In this document: positions 24,201 to 34,162 of the stretch, piece after piece
How the letters are laid out: the number at the start of each line of letters is the position of its first letter
Position numbering within the stretch: the first letter of the stretch is position 1
Assembly (NCBI GenBank): GCA_001557505.1
Contig: LSAX01000004.1
Span: 1,550,001-1,614,000, forward strand
Origin: Reticulascus tulasneorum
Lineage: Eukaryota > Ascomycota > Sordariomycetes > Glomerellales > Reticulascaceae
Reading direction: 5' to 3'
Length of the DNA stretch: 64,000 nucleotides
Notes under the pieces: generated by a model
What the model was told of the DNA's origin: nothing
What the model saw: the letters and a program-made list of their open reading frames with translations, nothing else
Database searches by the model: none
Position numbers and translations under genes: made by a program

Positions 24201-27200
24201 GAAATACTGGGGGTTTCCATGGTTGGCAATGGGGTTTCAGCATCAACAGTTACACAGGGCGCCCTTGGGGGACTGTCGCCGTCTTCGTGATTTCTTGAAT
24301 CGCTTTGTCCGCTCTGAAGCCTGTCAGCTTGCTCAATGGCACTGATAACGCCATCCGGTGCAGGCTGCAAATAGGCCATCAGAGTTGCGTTTCCAGCGGG
24401 ATGCCCCGTGTCTTCCCCATTCTCCCTCGTTGGTTGAGATATAACACTTGAAGTCCCTATTAATCCACTATCGGGTTTCCTTGGTGTTGTTAACTCTGCT
24501 GGGGGCAGGTTCTTTGCCTGATGACTCGAGAAAGACCGTAACTGTTCTATAAGCATGTCCCTGACGACTGCTGCTGAATCGTGGATCAAGCCACCCAAGG
24601 AGACCCCGGATGCCGACACTGGTAGCTTGCTCACGCCTAGGCCATTGCTGCCGGCATCATGGTTTGCAGGGCCAAACCTTGATGCCAATGTTCTTGAGAA
24701 ATCCTCTTCCGTGTCTTCTCGCACATGGAGTGCTGTGTTGGATTCCGCGCCATGGTCAGTTTGATCGAGCCCTTGGATTGATAGGGAGACAAATCCAGGT
24801 ATCCCACGCGGCCGAAATGCCGTTGGGCCTTGGGCAGCTCGACTCATCTTGCCTATGGCCATGTTTGGAGCCTTCTGGGCCCGTTTGGTTGCCATCAGAA
24901 GGCCCTTTGCCTTTGGTGTCGCGCTTCTGCCTTCTATAGCGCGTAAGAAGCTGGGAGTGTTGGTTGGAATCGCCGTGTAAGTCGAGTTGCAGGAAGTTTT
25001 CGATTTTGTTTGATGATATTTCAAGCCAACGTCGTTCTTCCATGTTCCACCACATTTATCACACTTGTAGCTATATGCCTTTTGTGACTTCCCGATCCTA
25101 CTATCTCCATTTTTCGGCTGCACAGTAGTCACTGGCGTCTCTGGGGATGTTGCTTGCAACCCCGTCTTAAAAGGGGGTTCATCCGCATTTATAGCCCGGT
25201 TACCAGGATCGCGTTTCTTCGGAGGGCGTCCCCGCCCGCGCTTTGCAGGCGGGTTTGCGGTCACTGGCATAGCTTCTATCAGCGTCTGCGAACAACCGTC
25301 GGCGTCGGTAGTGTCCACGGCAGAGCCGTCATTTGAATGTAGGATATTCTCAACTTGAGCTTGGCTGGCATGTAGTGCATAGTCGTTTGGCAATACGCCC
25401 TGGTCCAAAGCTTCTCGGGTACCATCATGCCCTGACTTTGGCAAGTGATGGATATCCTTCGCCTCTCTGTATTTGCTATTGTCTGGTGCTTCGCCAATTG
25501 CGGAAACAGCTAGGGAGCTGGTGCTAGACGAGCTTAGTATCATTGACAATTTTGATGAGTCCAGTTTCAGGGTCACAATCAAAGGCCTAGGCCTTATACG
25601 CTGCTCCGACAGAGCCCTCCTACGGGTGAACACAGAGTCCGAGGGTTCATGGAATGTGCCATCACTAGCTGGCTGAACCGCAATTTCATTCGAGCCAAAC
25701 ACAAGCAGATCGTCTTGGCCATCTACTCGTCGTCTCTTCTCACGATGGATATGGTTGATTGGACTTTCGATTTCCAGTGTGTTGAGCGAGCCTTGATGGT
25801 CAATCAAGTCCCCAGCTTTCCGCTTTGAAAGACCCGGGTTTTGCGTCCCGTCGACAGACTGTGCAAGATATGTCAACGCCATGAGCCCAGTAGCTAGGTT
25901 GGCGTCATTGCTGGGACCGCTAAGCCCGTATTCATGGTAGCCTCTTTGTGGCCGGGGAGGGATAGGCCGAAGAGCTGAAGTAGTCACCCCATCGATTGAC
26001 TCAGGTTCGGATTCGCGAGATTGATGTTCTAGTCTCACATCTACAGCAGAGAATCGATACTGGCTTGACTTTCCACTGCGGTATAGATCGCTGGTGATCT
26101 GAAAATGTCCAAGATCAGAGGGCTGTAACTTCCCGACGGCAAGGACGGATGACATTGAGGCCAGATATCTTCCAAATGAAGGACCCATAAGATGGCCGCA
26201 TATTTGCCGGTTGGTTAGACCCTGATCAGCTGCCTGGATCATCTCGAATGCGGTGGTTGTGAGTGGTTTGTCTGGCAGCCATATGTTCAGGGGAAGGGAT
26301 TGCTGGCGATTCGGAGCCCGTCCGTCTGTCTTCATGATCTCTCGGCTTTCATTTCCGGGACTAGGAGCAAGCAGCCCTGCCGCATGGGATGGCTGAATGA
26401 CATGAACCGAGTGGGGCTCTGCCACGGGCCGGGACTTGGGCTTCCCCGTCGCAAGATATGATGCCCAGTCGTCTGAAGTGAGGTCCCTTACATATTTGAC
26501 GCAGTCCAAGAACAGCCGTTCATCTAGAGTTGCAGCCACGTACTGAAGTGTACCTCTCTGGACGAAAAAGCGACAGGTACGTGCCGCGACTTTCATCTGC
26601 CACCTTTGTCCCAAAATGCCCAGCTTGATACGTAGATCGTTGTATCTTATAACATCGTATTCTTTGGCGATGGCCATGATCGTTCTGGCGAGAGAAACAT
26701 AATCAATCGAGTCTCCCATCCAACGAACGCGCCAGGGAACAGGGTCCAAGTCGTTCACGAGCGTGTTCCGGGACATATCAAGCTGCATCGGCGCATTCGG
26801 TGTTGTCTCGCTAGGGTCTTGGGGCAAAGCAGGGGCAAATCGCTTCAGCCATAGCTTACTAGTTTTCGAGCCTCTCACGAGTGTGGTTCGCTTGACGACA
26901 TAGCCTTTTTGCGCAAGGGCGTCCGTTCTTCGGGGGAGAGAGCGTTTATCCTGACCGATGAGTCGCCTCAAGTCTATCTGGACTATGCCTTTGTGCTTTG
27001 TGGAAGCAATCCCGACCAAAGCCATCCATTCCAGTTTCGGAACACGCTTGTAGTCAACGGCATGGCCAGCAATAGACTCCCACATTCTTTCCGTGGAAAC
27101 AAAGACTCTAGGTCGCCTCTGCACGCGACGTTGCGTGCCTTCTGGTGATTTGTTGATAGCGATGCTAGGCAAAGCAGCAGGGCCAAGTTCTGAATCTCGA

Positions 27201-27757
27201 GAGCCAAGGACATCGCTCCCTATGACATCCAAGCCATTGTCGTCGGTCTGTTCGTCAGGAAGGACCAAGATCTCGCCTAACGTTAGATGGTTTGACTGTC
27301 TTCCGGGGCCGACCGAGATATCCTCCCTGGCGGTAAGCCACTCCCAGGCCGTCGACCACAGAAGCTGGCCAGGCACATTGCCGCTGCCATTGCAGATGTC
27401 GTTTTTGCCAATCTGGAATGAATCTTTTCGCGCTTGGGCTGCGTGATAGAAACTTTCTACAGTTGTCAAGATTTCTGTGACTGGGCATCCTGAAAAGCAT
27501 TGTTAGGGACCGAACTACTCCAACCCAATGGGAAAAGCAGCTATATTTTAACAGTTGCGACTGGGTTCGAAATCGCCCCAAGTGTCCACACTCTGGATCA
27601 TTGTCGGCGAACTCACAAAACGACGGTTCACTCAGCAAAGATTTGCCAGAAAGCCTTGATTATAATGTAGAAGAAATGATTCTGACTCACCAAGTTCGCC
27701 ATAACAGGAAATATCTGCGATCAGTTCATGAATCAATCGTTCAAGATCGCGAGACAT
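21212..27757 (-). CDS. tfc3: Largest subunit of RNA polymerase III factor TFIIIC (B-block binding, Tfc3/Sfc3-like)
   Basis: Binds the B block of tRNA genes and starts assembly of the Pol III machinery. The start is in a separate exon, 27691-27757 (MSRDLERLIHELIADISCYG), joined across a 201-bp intron (27490-27690; GTGAGT ... TTTTCAG) to GCPVTEILTTVESFY. The joined protein is about 2,110 residues. The B-block domain covers roughly residues 160-245 (RMWESIAGHAVDYKRVP, LEWMALVGIASTKHKGIVQ, LKRF). The middle is disordered and carries two AT-hook cores (GRGRPPKK near 25220; KRGPGRPRI near 23035) and one C2HC-like finger (CDKCGG ... H ... C near 25000-25070). The C-terminus is again folded (MIMDWGLRNGFLKH, EEWWWLLVAK). 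Apart from the first exon it is a single open frame of 6.3 kb. Confidence 0.88.
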
Positions 27758-28412
27758 TGCTGGGTAATGAGATGTCCTGTCATTCTGGACCTGTCACCCG
27801 TTAAAATTTGGGGAAATTTTCGAAGAAGGGCGAATCGAACACATGTGCTTGTGATGATGGGAAGGGAAAATTGCCCGTCGCTGGAGAAATTGTTTGCAGA
27901 TAAAATCTGGTTGAGGGTGTGAGATGGACCCACTTACTGACTTACTGACTGGCTGGGGTGGGGAGGGGTCACTGAGCCCGAAGAAGAGGGGCACATGGGG
28001 GGAGGGGGGTTGGATGGAGTAAGTAAATATGTATTAAGGTAAATACCCGTATCCAGGATATCAAGATACAGTAATACCTGCTGATTATCACGTAGGAACG
28101 AAACAAGAAAGAAAAACAGGCCTATAATCGCCGTTATTCGCTTAAGTCAAGGAGATTGACTATGATGATTACCCTGAAGAATCATTTATATATGGCACCA
28201 TAGTTTTATCCAATAATCTACTGATGAGCATCTGAGAGGGGCAAAGAAGTTGCAGACTTGCGTTAGAAAGTCATGGCGAGGAACGAATGAGGAAGCATAT
28301 GAACATCCCTTTCAGCGTCACGATAGGGAAATGCACTATCCTCAATTTGCTTCCATTGGGAGGTGGCCGCTGCATCGGCTCAAGCATTGCTCCGCTGGAT
28401 CTGGGTATCTAA
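27758..28412. other. Intergenic: upstream of tfc3, downstream of the basic protein gene
   Basis: No gene is seen. A G-rich stretch lies at 27955-28015 (GGGG runs) and an AT-rich stretch at 28020-28210. Confidence 0.55.
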
Positions 28413-29411
28413 TCAGCCAGTTTGCTTATGCAGCCTCTGTTCCCTCGCCTTTCTATAAGCAGCCACGACATCAGTCCTAATCTCTTGCAGTTCTTCCCTT
28501 CTTCTTAGACTGCCTGCTGATTTTGGGATGCTTCCAACGTCAACGACAGCCCCGCGCACTAGGAGCTTGTTCCCGGCTGGCTTGTGAAGCTCGGGGGGAG
28601 CGAGAGCCACATCGTGAAGACCTGGCCTCTGCTCCCCACGCATTCTCTTGATCTCTGCCCAGGGGTCTTCCTTACTGGTGCCGGCACCTTTTCGTTTTCT
28701 CTTCTTGCCGCCTCCTGTGGCAGGGCCGTCAACGTCTGCGATACTTCCGCCGAACCCTGCGCCGGCAGTCTCGTTGTCCAACTCTAGCTCCGCAGTCTCC
28801 TCAATCGCTTCCTCTCTTCTCTCCTTGATCTTCCTGTCCTCTTCCCGCCATTGGTCATAGAGCTTGTGCATTTTCTTCTCTTTTCTTGTCTTGTAAACTT
28901 TGAGACCCAGCGGATCCTTTCCGTCTTTGACGGACTTATTGGCTAAGCCCGACAGTGGTAGAGCTGTATCAACGCGAGCGGCGAACTCGGCCATCTTCTC
29001 GCCGGGGCGAATGGTGGGAAGCTCGGGGGCAGTCTCGGCTCCGGAGGCCACGGTGGTTTTTTGACGCTGTGGAAGGCCATCATCCAATGCGGGTCTGGGC
29101 TTCTTCCCGCTGGCAAAGGCCATCAGTCGCTTGAAGGCTCGCGGCGTGTCATTGTCTCCGCCACGCTTCCTCTGGGCCTTGGAGATTCTTGGCTGAGATG
29201 GTTTGGTGTTTGCTGTTGCCGTCGCATTTTTCCTGCGATTTACGGTGACAGGTAATGGCTTCGCAATCTGGGACGGAGGAAGATCAAACCTGTGTGTTGA
29301 AGCAACTGCAGTTAGACGACTCAAGGAACCTCTACAGCACTAAGGGTTGGGTGGAGTGGGAGGGACGAACAATGAAGGGTCGTGGGTTTTCCGAGTGTGT
29401 TTGTGCGGCAT
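28413..29411 (-). CDS. Conserved basic, probably nuclear/nucleolar protein of unknown function
   Basis: The start is inferred at 29411: exon 1 reads MPHKHTRKTHDPS, then an intron (GTTCGT ... CACACAG) leads to LFDLPPSQIAKPLP. The protein of about 306 residues is strongly basic, with Lys/Arg clusters (NRRKN, KAQRKRGGDND, GGGKKRKRKG), a conserved-looking segment RPGEKMAEFAARVDTALPL, a charged helix KVYKTRKEKKMHKLYDQWREEDRKIKER split over about 35 residues, and the C-terminal helix RREELQEIRTDVVAAYRKAR. The composition and the RPGE-FxxRVD segment suggest a ribosome-biogenesis or chromatin factor, perhaps related to CCDC137, but I cannot assign it. No catalytic motif is visible. Confidence 0.75.
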
Positions 29412-30779
29412 TGTCGGAGAATCACACCCGGTCTGCTAATGCTGGTTCTTGGGCCGGACAGAAAGCAAATGTGAGTGCCTTGGTAAGTAGTTAGATACTA
29501 ATGCACATAAGGTACGAACAATAAGAGAGCATGGGCTGATTGCGACGATTTTTTTCCGAGCTTTTTTTGTCGACACCTTACTGGGGAAAATAATCAAGCA
29601 ATTGGGGGCCGGAATCAGGTGGGGTTGGTGGAACCTCAATTCCCTGCGCCTTGGGTTGCCGGCCCCCAAAACCCGCCAAACCCGCCAACAAAATTAGCTT
29701 GTAGTCCTCCCTGTCAATATCACCTCAGATTAGTTGCAGATTGCAGCATTGTGGCGCCCCCCCTGTGGGATCGTTGCTTGGAAACTCCAGCCCCAAAACC
29801 TGCCAAGTCATCATGGAACCAACCGACAACCTGGATGCAATTACTACTTCCCTATTACGTCGTAGTAGTAATATGAGAGATTGTCTATACTGAGTATCGA
29901 GCCAAAGGTAGGTCCGTGTATTCGTCGGCCAATATCAATGCCTCACAAGGCTAAGCTGCCATTAATAGCCCGCATCCCAGTTAGTCTACCAACATTTGCC
30001 TCGCTTCGTGCCCCCTCCCATTCGGTTGAATCTCAAAGGCTGAAATACATAGACCTATCGGTATAGCCCGCAGGTGGGCGGCCGCATTCGGGTGTGTTGA
30101 GGCTTCTAGATTGTGTGACGCGACATCCGGCCTATCACAACCCCACGTGCGGTGTTCCGACGTCCAAACGAGATCCCTTGCTACGGCCCACGCCTCGGAA
30201 GCGAGAGTCGGGGTATGGGCCTAGGCCCCCTGGATCGTGACCTTTGCAGCTGAAGAATTCCGACCCTGACCCGACCTGGAGACTAGTTGGCCCCCTCTCT
30301 CGTTCTACTAACGGCTACCTCCCATGTCAATATACCTTATGTACTCTGCCAGTCTCATCTCGTAGTCGTTCCCAGATGCTCCTCCTCTCAACCTGCTCTC
30401 CATCATTATTGTTGCCCTCGGCTTTCAGAAGCAGCGTTTTCGTCATGCCTTGGTGTGCGCCGTATCTCAAGTTTCGATTTCATCTAGTTGTGATGCCATT
30501 AACTCGCAGGTAGCCATATCCTGTTGTTTGGCCTTCCCCAGCACGCTTGGGACGAAGAAGCCCTCGTAGCAGCGAGTCGAATACAGAGCTGCGACTCATT
30601 CACCAAATCTTCAACCACCGGACCTCCTCTTCATACTTGCGAAAAAGCACGTAGAAGATTAGAAGTCAAAGGATGCATTGAGTTTCTCGGAACCAGGTCT
30701 GCGCGGACTTGCTACTGAATACTATCAACTTCCGGAACTGGGAGCTTTCTTATTGACACGATCCTCTTGGCATTGCTCG
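29412..30779. other. Divergent promoter region before the Aim6-like gene
   Basis: No gene is supported; the longest frames are under 90 codons. An E-box-type palindrome CACGTG lies at 30144-30149. CT-rich DNA before 30720 suits a 5' leader. Confidence 0.5.
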
Positions 30780-31984
30780 ATGGCGCCGATAACCCTCGAC
30801 CGTGGCGCCTTGCGCGATCGTCTACTTGCTATATGGCCAAAGAGTTTGTACGCAAGACTGCCCGACAATGGCAGCTCTCCTGAACTTCCCCGGAGTGATG
30901 AATATCTCCGCGTCCGTCAATCGGACATCGACGAGGCAGATGACGACTTCCTTGATCTCGAAGATGTTGCTTCAACCCGATGGACCAGGAAGCGCTCTCT
31001 TTTCATGTGCGGCGCCATCTGGCTGGCACTCTTGTGAGTACCCAAGACCCCCCGATCGGCCTCGCACGTTACAATGCTCATATGTCTAGCACGATATTTC
31101 TGATGTTAAACCTCGTTTTATTTGCGGCTCGATGTCTATGGGATCAAAGTTCGGAATATGACAATGTTGAATCTTCGGCGAATGTTGACCCAATTCCGTG
31201 CCATTCGCACAATGATTATTGGAGGAGGGAACCACTCTTCTCTGCTCTACGCGCTGGATGCATCGGCGTCGAAGCGGACGTATGGTTGCGTGGCAGTGAA
31301 CTATACGTCGGCCATGACATAGCGTCTTTACGTGCCAACCGCACCTTTTCAAGCTTGTATATCGAACCCTTAGTTCGCCTGCTGGAGCAGCGTAACACCC
31401 AGTTGAATTCTGGCAATATGTCATACCATGGTGTCTTTGACACAGATCCTGGTCAGACTTTGGTTCTCCTGGTTGATCTGAAGAGCGACGCTGAGCAGAC
31501 ATGGCCGTCGGTGGTTAAAGCACTTCGGCCTTTGAGGGACAGAGGCTGGCTCAGCTATGTCAATAACAGCCAGGTTCATTATGGTCCAATCACGGTAGTT
31601 GGGACAGGTAACACCAACTTCAAAATGCTAGTTGGGAACGCCACTTACCGAGATACATTTTTCGACGCGCCACTCGATCATCTTGTTGGATCTGGGTTCG
31701 ATTCGACAAACTCTTATTACACGAGCATTTCATTTAAGCACACGATAGGCTTCCTTAAGTCCGGCGAGTTTTCAGAGAAACAACTCTTCAAACTCCAAGG
31801 GCACATCAAAGAAGCACACTCGAGAGGTCTGAAAGTAAGATATTGGGCTTTGCCGGCATGGCCGGTTCACGTTAGAAATCATGTTTGGGACGTATTGGTC
31901 CAGGAAGGCGTCGATATTCTCAACGTTGATGATCTCAGGGGTGTCAAGCGGGAATGGATCAAGAGAAGGCATCTGCTGGCATAA
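30780..31984 (+). CDS. aim6: Aim6-like membrane-anchored phosphodiesterase-fold protein
   Basis: A member of the PLC-like phosphodiesterase superfamily related to yeast Aim6; the substrate is unknown. The start MAPITLDRGALRDRLL at 30780 is the first Met before the conserved cytosolic segment. An intron (GTGAGT ... TCTAG, about 31034-31089) joins GAIWLALF to TIFLMLNLVLFAARCLW, giving one N-terminal membrane helix. The lumenal or outer domain opens with DPIPCHSHNDYWRREPLF and CIGVEADVWL (His, Asn and Glu/Asp positions typical of GDPD-like active sites), then TLVLLVDLKSDAE and the C-terminal LKVRYWALPAWPV, DILNVDDLRG. N-glycosylation-type NxS/T sites (ANRTF, GNMS, NNSQ, GNATY) fit a secretory-pathway location. 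The cyanase gene follows 650 bp downstream on the same strand. Confidence 0.88.
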
Positions 31985-32637
31985 GAAGGGGTGGTTGCTC
32001 CAGGGGACAATTCCTCACGATGACGGTTCGAATCAAGCACAGCTCGCCTTGACCGGATTTCGGGCGAAGCTCCTTGAAAAATGGTCAATGGGCCTGGATG
32101 CATTCTGGCTGAGCTTTAAGCTCCAATATTACTATTGGCTTGGCATCAACAGCTCCGTAGCCACGAGTGGGCATTGCCTCCACATGGGTCTTCCGCGGAG
32201 AAGCGCTCCTCTCTACCAACGAATTCGACTGGATATCTGCTTAACGATATACTGTCTAGCCTCACAAAGTTCTTAGATCCGAGCCCCGGCGCGGAAGCCC
32301 GGGGCACGACACAAGGGGATGGCGGACCAAGAACCCCGAGTGTCCGGGCTTTCTCCGGCAGGGAATCCGGGGTGTCTCGGCAATTGATTTGCCGCTCCCC
32401 CGCAGTTGGTCATTCTGTAGTTGATGACGTTGAAATAAACCCCTATATATCCACCGCCATTGCGGTATAAAGTTATGTTCGTTTTAAGTCTATGAAATAT
32501 CTTCATTGCAGACTCTTCTGTGATCACGGCTTAAAAACCCAATAATCACTCTTCAACCACTTAAGTGATTGCCTGAAGTCTCTCAACCGTCGCATCCATC
32601 TTACCCCCTGTCGGGCAATTGAATTCGCAACCGCAAC
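31985..32637. other. Intergenic: Aim6-like gene to cyanase
   Basis: No gene is seen. It contains the GC-rich imperfect inverted words CCCCGGCGCGG and CCCGGGGC around 32280-32305. Confidence 0.5.
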
Positions 32638-33240
32638 ATGGCTAACGAGGGAAGAATTGCGACTCTCGATGTGAGCTGGTGAAAGTCTCCGTGGCAGAAA
32701 TACAGTTGCTGATACCTGCTCAGCCGTCCATTGTTGACCGCTTGCCTGCTTACTCCAAAGCTTTGTTTGATGCCAAGTCAAGTCTTGGCTTAAGCTTCGA
32801 CGCCATAGCCAATCACTTGGGCAGAAGCGAGGTTGCCTGTGCCGGCCTGTTCTACGGGCAGGTGCAAGCATCCGCCGAGGATGTCGAGAAACTGTCCGAC
32901 CTTCTTAAGGTTCCCAAGGATGCTCTCGCCTCCCAGATGATGGGCTTCCCCGACCGGGGCAGGTCCGGTCCTATGCCCCCTGTTGAGCCTCTGATCTACA
33001 GACTGTACGAAGTCGTACAGAATTACGGATACGCCTACAAGGCCATCATGAATGAGAAATTTGGGGACGGCATCATGAGCGCCATATGTTTCTCTACTAA
33101 GATCGACAAAGAGGTCGACGATACTGGCGCTCCATGGGTGGTCATCACCATGCGCGGGAAATGGTACGTTTTTCTGTTACTTTACTTACCCGGGGAATCG
33201 TGTTAAATGATAAACAAGGCTCCCATTCAGTCGGTTTTAG
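32638..33240 (+). CDS. cynS: Cyanate hydratase (cyanase)
   Basis: Converts cyanate with bicarbonate to ammonia and carbon dioxide. Three exons: 32638-32670 ([11 protein letters not shown]), 32724-33163 and 33219-33240, giving 164 residues, the family length. The N-terminal helix-turn-helix-like part ([23 protein letters not shown]) precedes the catalytic domain: [17 protein letters not shown] supplies the conserved Arg and Glu, and [10 protein letters not shown] the conserved Ser. The last intron (GTACGT ... AACAAG) splits the Trp codon and restores the family ending MRGKWLPFSRF. Reading through it would give a wrong hydrophobic tail. The first exon is needed because the long frame has no ATG at its start. 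Confidence 0.95.
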
Positions 33241-33997
33241 CTGGGCCATTTCCTTGGCGTGGCTTCTGTTTGTTGAAGTCGTGTCAGCGCTAGCAAGAAT
33301 TCTGGCAAGAACCAGCTGCCCAATGGAAAGTGAGGGGCAAGGTGTCTTAGCTGGATCTCTTCGCGATTTATTCTTGAGTTGAGAAATGTCAAGGTTTATT
33401 ACGATTAAGGCAGCGAGTTGATGAACCGCTGGTGGCGGACGGGGGTTGTCCCAACGAGGCTCTCATGCACGGCATTGCTGGAACAATGTGAAGAGAACAA
33501 TGGTAATGGTAGACGCCAGGGCGGAATTGGCAACCCAACTCATTCGTTTAACGCCCCACCTTCAAGGGTATTCGAGACTAGAACCATTCATCCCAATTGA
33601 AACGAGAGACTAAAAAGCTTCTAGACCATGTTTCCTCCGCAGCCAAAGGCGCTATCAAAGCAGAGTTGCGACTGCTGAGGAGAACAATATTAAGTAGAAC
33701 AATACGTCCGCCTCTGTGCTCATGATAATGAACGTCAATGAAACTGTTCCAGGCTGTTCCCTGTTCACCGTCCTTCGGTTTGACGGGCGGGAGGACGAGG
33801 GAGTCGACTGATTGACCTCGAAACCATGGCAGCTATCTAGGCAGCGAGAAAGACTTACTGCCTCTGGATATATAAAGGCCTCGACCTCCTCTGAATTTCG
33901 TCTGTTGCCGTTCGCAAAGACACAAGATTTCCATCCAAGCCCATACATATACATATCTTCCATCGATACTCCATATTTCTTCGAGCCAATCGTCAAT
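33241..33997. other. Upstream region of the pheromone-precursor gene
   Basis: No gene is seen. It ends in a compact promoter: a consensus TATA box at 33869-33876 and a 5' leader of roughly 100 bp before the ATG at 33998. Confidence 0.6.
33869..33876 (+). promoter_or_regulatory. TATA box of the pheromone-precursor gene
   Basis: The sequence TATATAAA sits 122-129 bp before the ATG. A transcription start 30 to 40 bp downstream would give a leader of about 90 bp. Most other genes in the window have no such clear box, which suits a strongly regulated, highly expressed small gene. Confidence 0.6.
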
Positions 33998-34162
33998 ATG
34001 CCTTCAGCTACCCATGCCAAGCCGCAACATCCCCAGGACGACTACGACTCGTGCACTGTCATGGCCAAACCGCAGAACCCTCAGGGGGATTACGACTCTT
34101 GTTCAGTCATGGCCAAGCCGCAGAACCCCCAGGATGACTACGACTCTTGCACTGTCATGTAA
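33998..34162 (+). CDS. Repeat-type CaaX peptide pheromone precursor (hybrid, h-type-like)
   Basis: A 54-residue precursor: leader MPSATH, then three tandem 16-residue units AKPQHPQDDYDSCTVM, AKPQNPQGDYDSCSVM and AKPQNPQDDYDSCTVM, then a stop. The C-terminus CTVM is a farnesylation-type CaaX box, as in a-factor-like lipopeptides. The tandem copies recall alpha-factor precursors. This combination is known as the hybrid precursor HPP1 of Trichoderma reesei, with three copies of a GC(T/S)VM motif, and related proteins in Fusarium. Here the unit core is DYDSC(T/S)VM and no KR or KK Kex2 site separates copies; a single Lys follows each Met-Ala. Differences between units are mostly silent, which argues for selection on the peptide. 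The frame is open upstream to 33812, but MPSATH fits the TATA box and the short precursor size. The function is inferred. Confidence 0.8.
   Translation: MPSATHAKPQHPQDDYDSCTVMAKPQNPQGDYDSCSVMAKPQNPQDDYDSCTVM
34016..34159 (+). repeat. Three in-frame 48-bp tandem repeats inside the pheromone precursor
   Basis: The units are 34016-34063, 34064-34111 and 34112-34159. Units 1 and 3 differ by three silent codon changes and one replacement (His/Asn). Units 2 and 3 differ by four silent changes and two replacements (Gly/Asp, Ser/Thr). Confidence 0.95.

Noticed and set aside
30780..34162. Aim6-like gene, cyanase and pheromone precursor as a functional cluster
   Set aside because: Same strand but separate promoters and unrelated roles; no evidence of co-regulation.
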